The notes beneath the pieces are model-generated. The model was not told where the DNA came from and searched no databases. It saw only the letters and a program-made list of their open reading frames with translations. Source: an uncultured Xanthomonas sp. (lineage in GTDB: Bacteria > Pseudomonadota > Gammaproteobacteria > Xanthomonadales > Xanthomonadaceae). From it: 64,000 bases of DNA. Shown piece by piece: positions 61,684-64,000 of the stretch. A program made the translations under genes and the position numbers. Each line of letters opens with the position of its first letter. Positions within the stretch are counted from its first letter, which is position 1. The stretch covers positions 1-64,000 of the forward strand of contig CALTTS010000018.1 in assembly GCA_943912265.1 (NCBI GenBank), given 5' to 3'.

Positions 61684-62676
61684 TCAGTTCCTCCGCGCAA
61701 CGCCGTCCGTGCGCTCAATCCGCACCACGTCGCCCTTGTCACCGCCCAGGCGCAGTTCGGCCGCGCCGAACAGCCGATCCACGATGTAATACGGCGAGCG
61801 GAAGCGGTAATTGACCAGTTGCCCGCCGCCTTCCGGCCCGATCACGAACAGCGGCGGCAGCTCGCCTTGCGCGATGCCGGCGGGGAACTGGATATAGACC
61901 TTCTGCCCGTCGTCGAACGCGCGCAGCGGCTTCCACGGCGGGTTGCTGCCGCTGACCGCGTAGCGGAAGCGCAGGTTCTCCAGCGACAAGCCGGAATCCA
62001 CCGGCGCGGCGGCGCTGGCCGCCTGTGCCTGGCGCTGCAAGGCCAGCATCCGGTCGCGCGGATACTCCCAAGAAGCCGATGCCATCCACGTCTTTTCCGT
62101 CGAAGCCAGCTCCAGCAGGTATGTCCTGCGATTGGTGGTGATGACGAGATTGGTCTTGAGGCCCGAGCGGATCGGCTTGACCAGCACGTTCACGCGCAGG
62201 TCGGCACCGCTACCGCTCGATGTGTCGCCCACGATCCAGCGCACGGTATCGCCAGCGGCCACCGTTACCAGTTCCTCGCCCGGCTGGAGCGAAACCACGG
62301 TCACGCGGCCCACGGCCGCATAGACCTGATAGAGCGCGCCATCCGTGAAAGGCCACACCTGAATCGCGTTGACGTAGCCCTCGCGCGTGGGCGCGACGCG
62401 GGCCTCGGCATTGGCGCGCGAGACACGCACCTTCTCGTCTGCCGGCTCCGGCGTGGGCTTGGCGTCATCGGCTTCGGGCAACGGCTTCAACTGCGCCGGC
62501 ATCGGTAGCACCTCGGGCACAGCCACCACTTCCACAGGCGCGGGTAGTTCAGGCAGCGGCTGGGCCTGCACCGGCTCATCAAGCGAAATCACGGGCGGCG
62601 GCTTGCCCTGCGTGGCGCAGCCCGCCAGGGCCGCAAGCGTCAGCACGGAAACGTAAATACGGAAAGACAGGTTCAT
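61684..62676 (-). CDS. trbG: Conjugal transfer lipoprotein TrbG (VirB9-like)
   Basis: A 330-residue periplasmic/outer-membrane channel part. Signal peptide with lipobox LAALAGC, Pro-rich N-terminal part, VirB9 domain (YVNAIQVWPFTDGALYQVYA, NLVITTNRRTYLLEL), C-terminal part VNYRFRSPYYIVDRLF. It ends 2 bp before the trbI start and overlaps trbF by 4 bp. Confidence 0.93.
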   Translation of the reverse strand: MNLSFRIYVSVLTLAALAGCATQGKPPPVISLDEPVQAQPLPELPAPVEVVAVPEVLPMPAQLKPLPEADDAKPTPEPADEKVRVSRANAEARVAPTREGYVNAIQVWPFTDGALYQVYAAVGRVTVVSLQPGEELVTVAAGDTVRWIVGDTSSGSGADLRVNVLVKPIRSGLKTNLVITTNRRTYLLELASTEKTWMASASWEYPRDRMLALQRQAQAASAAAPVDSGLSLENLRFRYAVSGSNPPWKPLRAFDDGQKVYIQFPAGIAQGELPPLFVIGPEGGGQLVNYRFRSPYYIVDRLFGAAELRLGGDKGDVVRIERTDGVARRN

Positions 62677-63377
62677 GGTTTGGCTCCTTCGGAAGAATCC
62701 AACTCGCGGCTCCACGACAAGCCGTTGACGTAGATGCCCAGGGGGTTCTTGCGCAGGCGTTCTTCGGTGCGCGGCGGTTGGAGCACGATGGACACCACGG
62801 CCGTCCACCGTTCCAGCCCGGCCGTGGCGCCATTGACGTACCGGCGTTCCGTCCAGCGCACGTTGAAAGACGTGTCGCTAGCGCGCACGACGCTCGTGAT
62901 CTGCACCGTCACCGACTCCTTGCCGATACGCGCGAACGGGTCGTTCACGCGCGCGTAGTCGTTGAGCACGGCCGCGCCCTTGTCGGTCGTGTAGTCGTAG
63001 GCGTCGAGCCAGTTCTGGCGGACAACGATGGGGTCGATGGACAGCGAGCGCACCAGGCCGATGAAGCGGCCTAGGTGGTACGCGGTCTGTGCATCGCTGG
63101 GCCGGTACGGCGTGGCGGCTTCGCCCACGGCGCGCACCTGGCCTGCGTTGTCCACCTCCACCACGTAGGGCGTCACGATGGACTGCGCCGAGCGCCACAC
63201 CAGGCCGCCGGCCATCAGCAGCGCGAGCGTCAGGCAGCCGAAGGCCATCAGCCGCCAGTTCTTCGCCTGCACGCGCGGCGTGCCGATACGGTCGTCCCAC
63301 ACTTGGCCGGCAGCTTGATACGGCGTGGCAGGCTGCGGCGTGTCGGCATAGCGCACCTGCGGTTTCTTGAATCGCAT
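62673..63377 (-). CDS. trbF: Conjugal transfer protein TrbF (VirB8-like)
   Basis: A 234-residue inner-membrane protein that nucleates the mating channel. One transmembrane helix (LMAFGCLTLALLMAGGLVW) then the VirB8 periplasmic domain (FIGLVRSLSIDPIVVRQNW, DTSFNVRWTERRY, NPLGIYVNGLSWSREL). Confidence 0.94.
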   Translation of the reverse strand: MRFKKPQVRYADTPQPATPYQAAGQVWDDRIGTPRVQAKNWRLMAFGCLTLALLMAGGLVWRSAQSIVTPYVVEVDNAGQVRAVGEAATPYRPSDAQTAYHLGRFIGLVRSLSIDPIVVRQNWLDAYDYTTDKGAAVLNDYARVNDPFARIGKESVTVQITSVVRASDTSFNVRWTERRYVNGATAGLERWTAVVSIVLQPPRTEERLRKNPLGIYVNGLSWSRELDSSEGAKP

Positions 63378-63389
63378 GGTCAGTTCTCC

Positions 63390-64000
63390 TTATGAATCGG
63401 AATCGCGCAGGCTCGGGCCTTGCCCGGAGCCGCCGCCATCGCCACCGCGCAAGGCGTGGGCGGTAGTAGTCGCGGCATGGGTGAGTTGCTGGCGGCGATG
63501 CAGGCGCTTGGCCCAAGCGGGCTGTTCCTGCGTCTGCGCGGTGGCGGTGCCGGATGCGGCCTCGCCTGCGGCACCCTGACCGGATGCCGCGCCTGCGCCA
63601 CTATCGGCCGCAGCGCCATTCCAGCCAGCGCGGAAGGGAGCAGCCATGCGTTGCCCGGCTGCGGAGGCGCGAGATGCAGCGCCTCGCCCGGCTGCCTGCG
63701 CGCCTGTCTTGGCGACGTTGCCCAAGCCCGCCATTGCGCCTTTCGCACCACCGCCTGCGGCGGCGGAGCCGGCCTGGAACGCCGATTTCGCACTGCCAGC
63801 CGCCGACGTGGCCGCACGCGCACCAGCGCCAGCCAGCTTGGCGGCAGCCGGTGCCATGCGCGCGCCAGCGGCTACCGCGCTGCCTACACCCGTGGCGGCG
63901 GCACCGACGGCCACCGCCGTCCCGGCTGCGCCGATAGCCGCGCCCGCCATTGCGCCCGCGCCGAGCTGCGGCGCACCGGACACAAGGCCCGTGGCGATGC
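63390..64000 (-). CDS. trbL: Conjugal transfer protein TrbL (VirB6-like), C-terminal part; 5' end beyond window
   Basis: The open frame continues to the window edge. The visible 200 or so residues are the low-complexity Ala/Gly-rich tail of TrbL (AGAAIGAAGTAVAVGAAATG) ending with QEQPAWAKRLHRRQQLTHAA. The polytopic membrane part is outside the window. It precedes trbF by 12 bp. Confidence 0.85.
   Translation of the reverse strand, partial: IATGLVSGAPQLGAGAMAGAAIGAAGTAVAVGAAATGVGSAVAAGARMAPAAAKLAGAGARAATSAAGSAKSAFQAGSAAAGGGAKGAMAGLGNVAKTGAQAAGRGAASRASAAGQRMAAPFRAGWNGAAADSGAGAASGQGAAGEAASGTATAQTQEQPAWAKRLHRRQQLTHAATTTAHALRGGDGGGSGQGPSLRDSDS

Larger units (their letters stand above)
59671..64000. 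mobile_element. Integrative conjugative element (left part; continues beyond window)
   Basis: Begins at the broken tRNA-Leu and carries the mating-pair genes DUF2274, trbI, trbG, trbF and trbL in the order of trb-type ICEs of Proteobacteria. All point leftward toward the att end. No integrase is visible, so it should lie at the far right end. The element carries an intact intron-bearing tRNA-Leu(UAA) as cargo near its left end. Confidence 0.85.

Overview
The window is GC-rich chromosomal DNA from a gammaproteobacterium, most likely of the family Xanthomonadaceae (Lysobacterales). This rests on the long syntenic runs rlmN-pilF-rodZ-like-yfgM-bamB-der and comEC-exbB-exbD-msbA-lpxK-kdsB-phosphatase-uvrC-pgsA-tRNAs, the PsrA-like regulator next to a FadN-type beta-oxidation gene, and a tmRNA tag reading ANDDNYALAA. 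The genus cannot be fixed from the sequence.

Layout. 1-2861: partial fatty-acid oxidation gene and its TetR/PsrA-like regulator, with a CAAAC-N4-GTTTG palindrome beside the promoter. 3075-9738: nucleotide metabolism, tRNA/rRNA methylation, pilus and envelope assembly, ribosome GTPase. 9797-12743: MoeB-like enzyme, LysR regulator and divergent reductase. 13044-14236: ltrA pseudogene. 14327-18478: folD, guaB, guaA. 18783-20885: large-subunit catalase gene interrupted by one amber codon. 21490-24495: tightly overlapping acyl-CoA dehydrogenase / PIG-L deacetylase / methyltransferase / glycosyltransferase operon of unknown product. 24524-26172: alkB and a short ada. 26270-30252: convergent acvB/virJ-like and mprF genes, which probably break down and make aminoacyl-phosphatidylglycerol. 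30381-35547: housekeeping and stress genes ending in a cold-shock gene.

35810-48214 is an accessory island of visibly lower GC between the cold-shock gene and ssrA. It carries one long leftward defence operon: excisionase-like HTH, type III-like methyltransferase (Mod), helicase-nuclease (Res), GmrSD-type DUF262/HNH protein, an unrecognised protein and a TOTE-type primase-helicase. Decayed mobile-element genes and a GNAT/RHH toxin-antitoxin pair follow, then tmRNA.

48938-59160 returns to core genes: DNA uptake channel, ExbB/ExbD, lipid A and Kdo synthesis, a low-molecular-weight phosphatase, excision nuclease and phospholipid synthesis. These are followed by tRNA-Gly, tRNA-Cys, tRNA-Gly and tRNA-Leu(UAA), the same neighbourhood as pgsA-glyW-cysT-leuZ of E. 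coli.

The most striking feature is at the right edge. The resident tRNA-Leu(UAA) gene stops inside its anticodon stem-loop (59640-59680), where an integrative conjugative element with trb-type transfer genes (DUF2274, trbI, trbG, trbF, trbL) begins. About 160 bp inside the element is a complete tRNA-Leu(UAA) gene whose anticodon is split by a 226-nt group I intron. The element thus appears to destroy a host tRNA by inserting into the anticodon and to replace it with its own copy. The intron would restore the tRNA by RNA splicing while splitting the DNA sequence the integrase would recognise.
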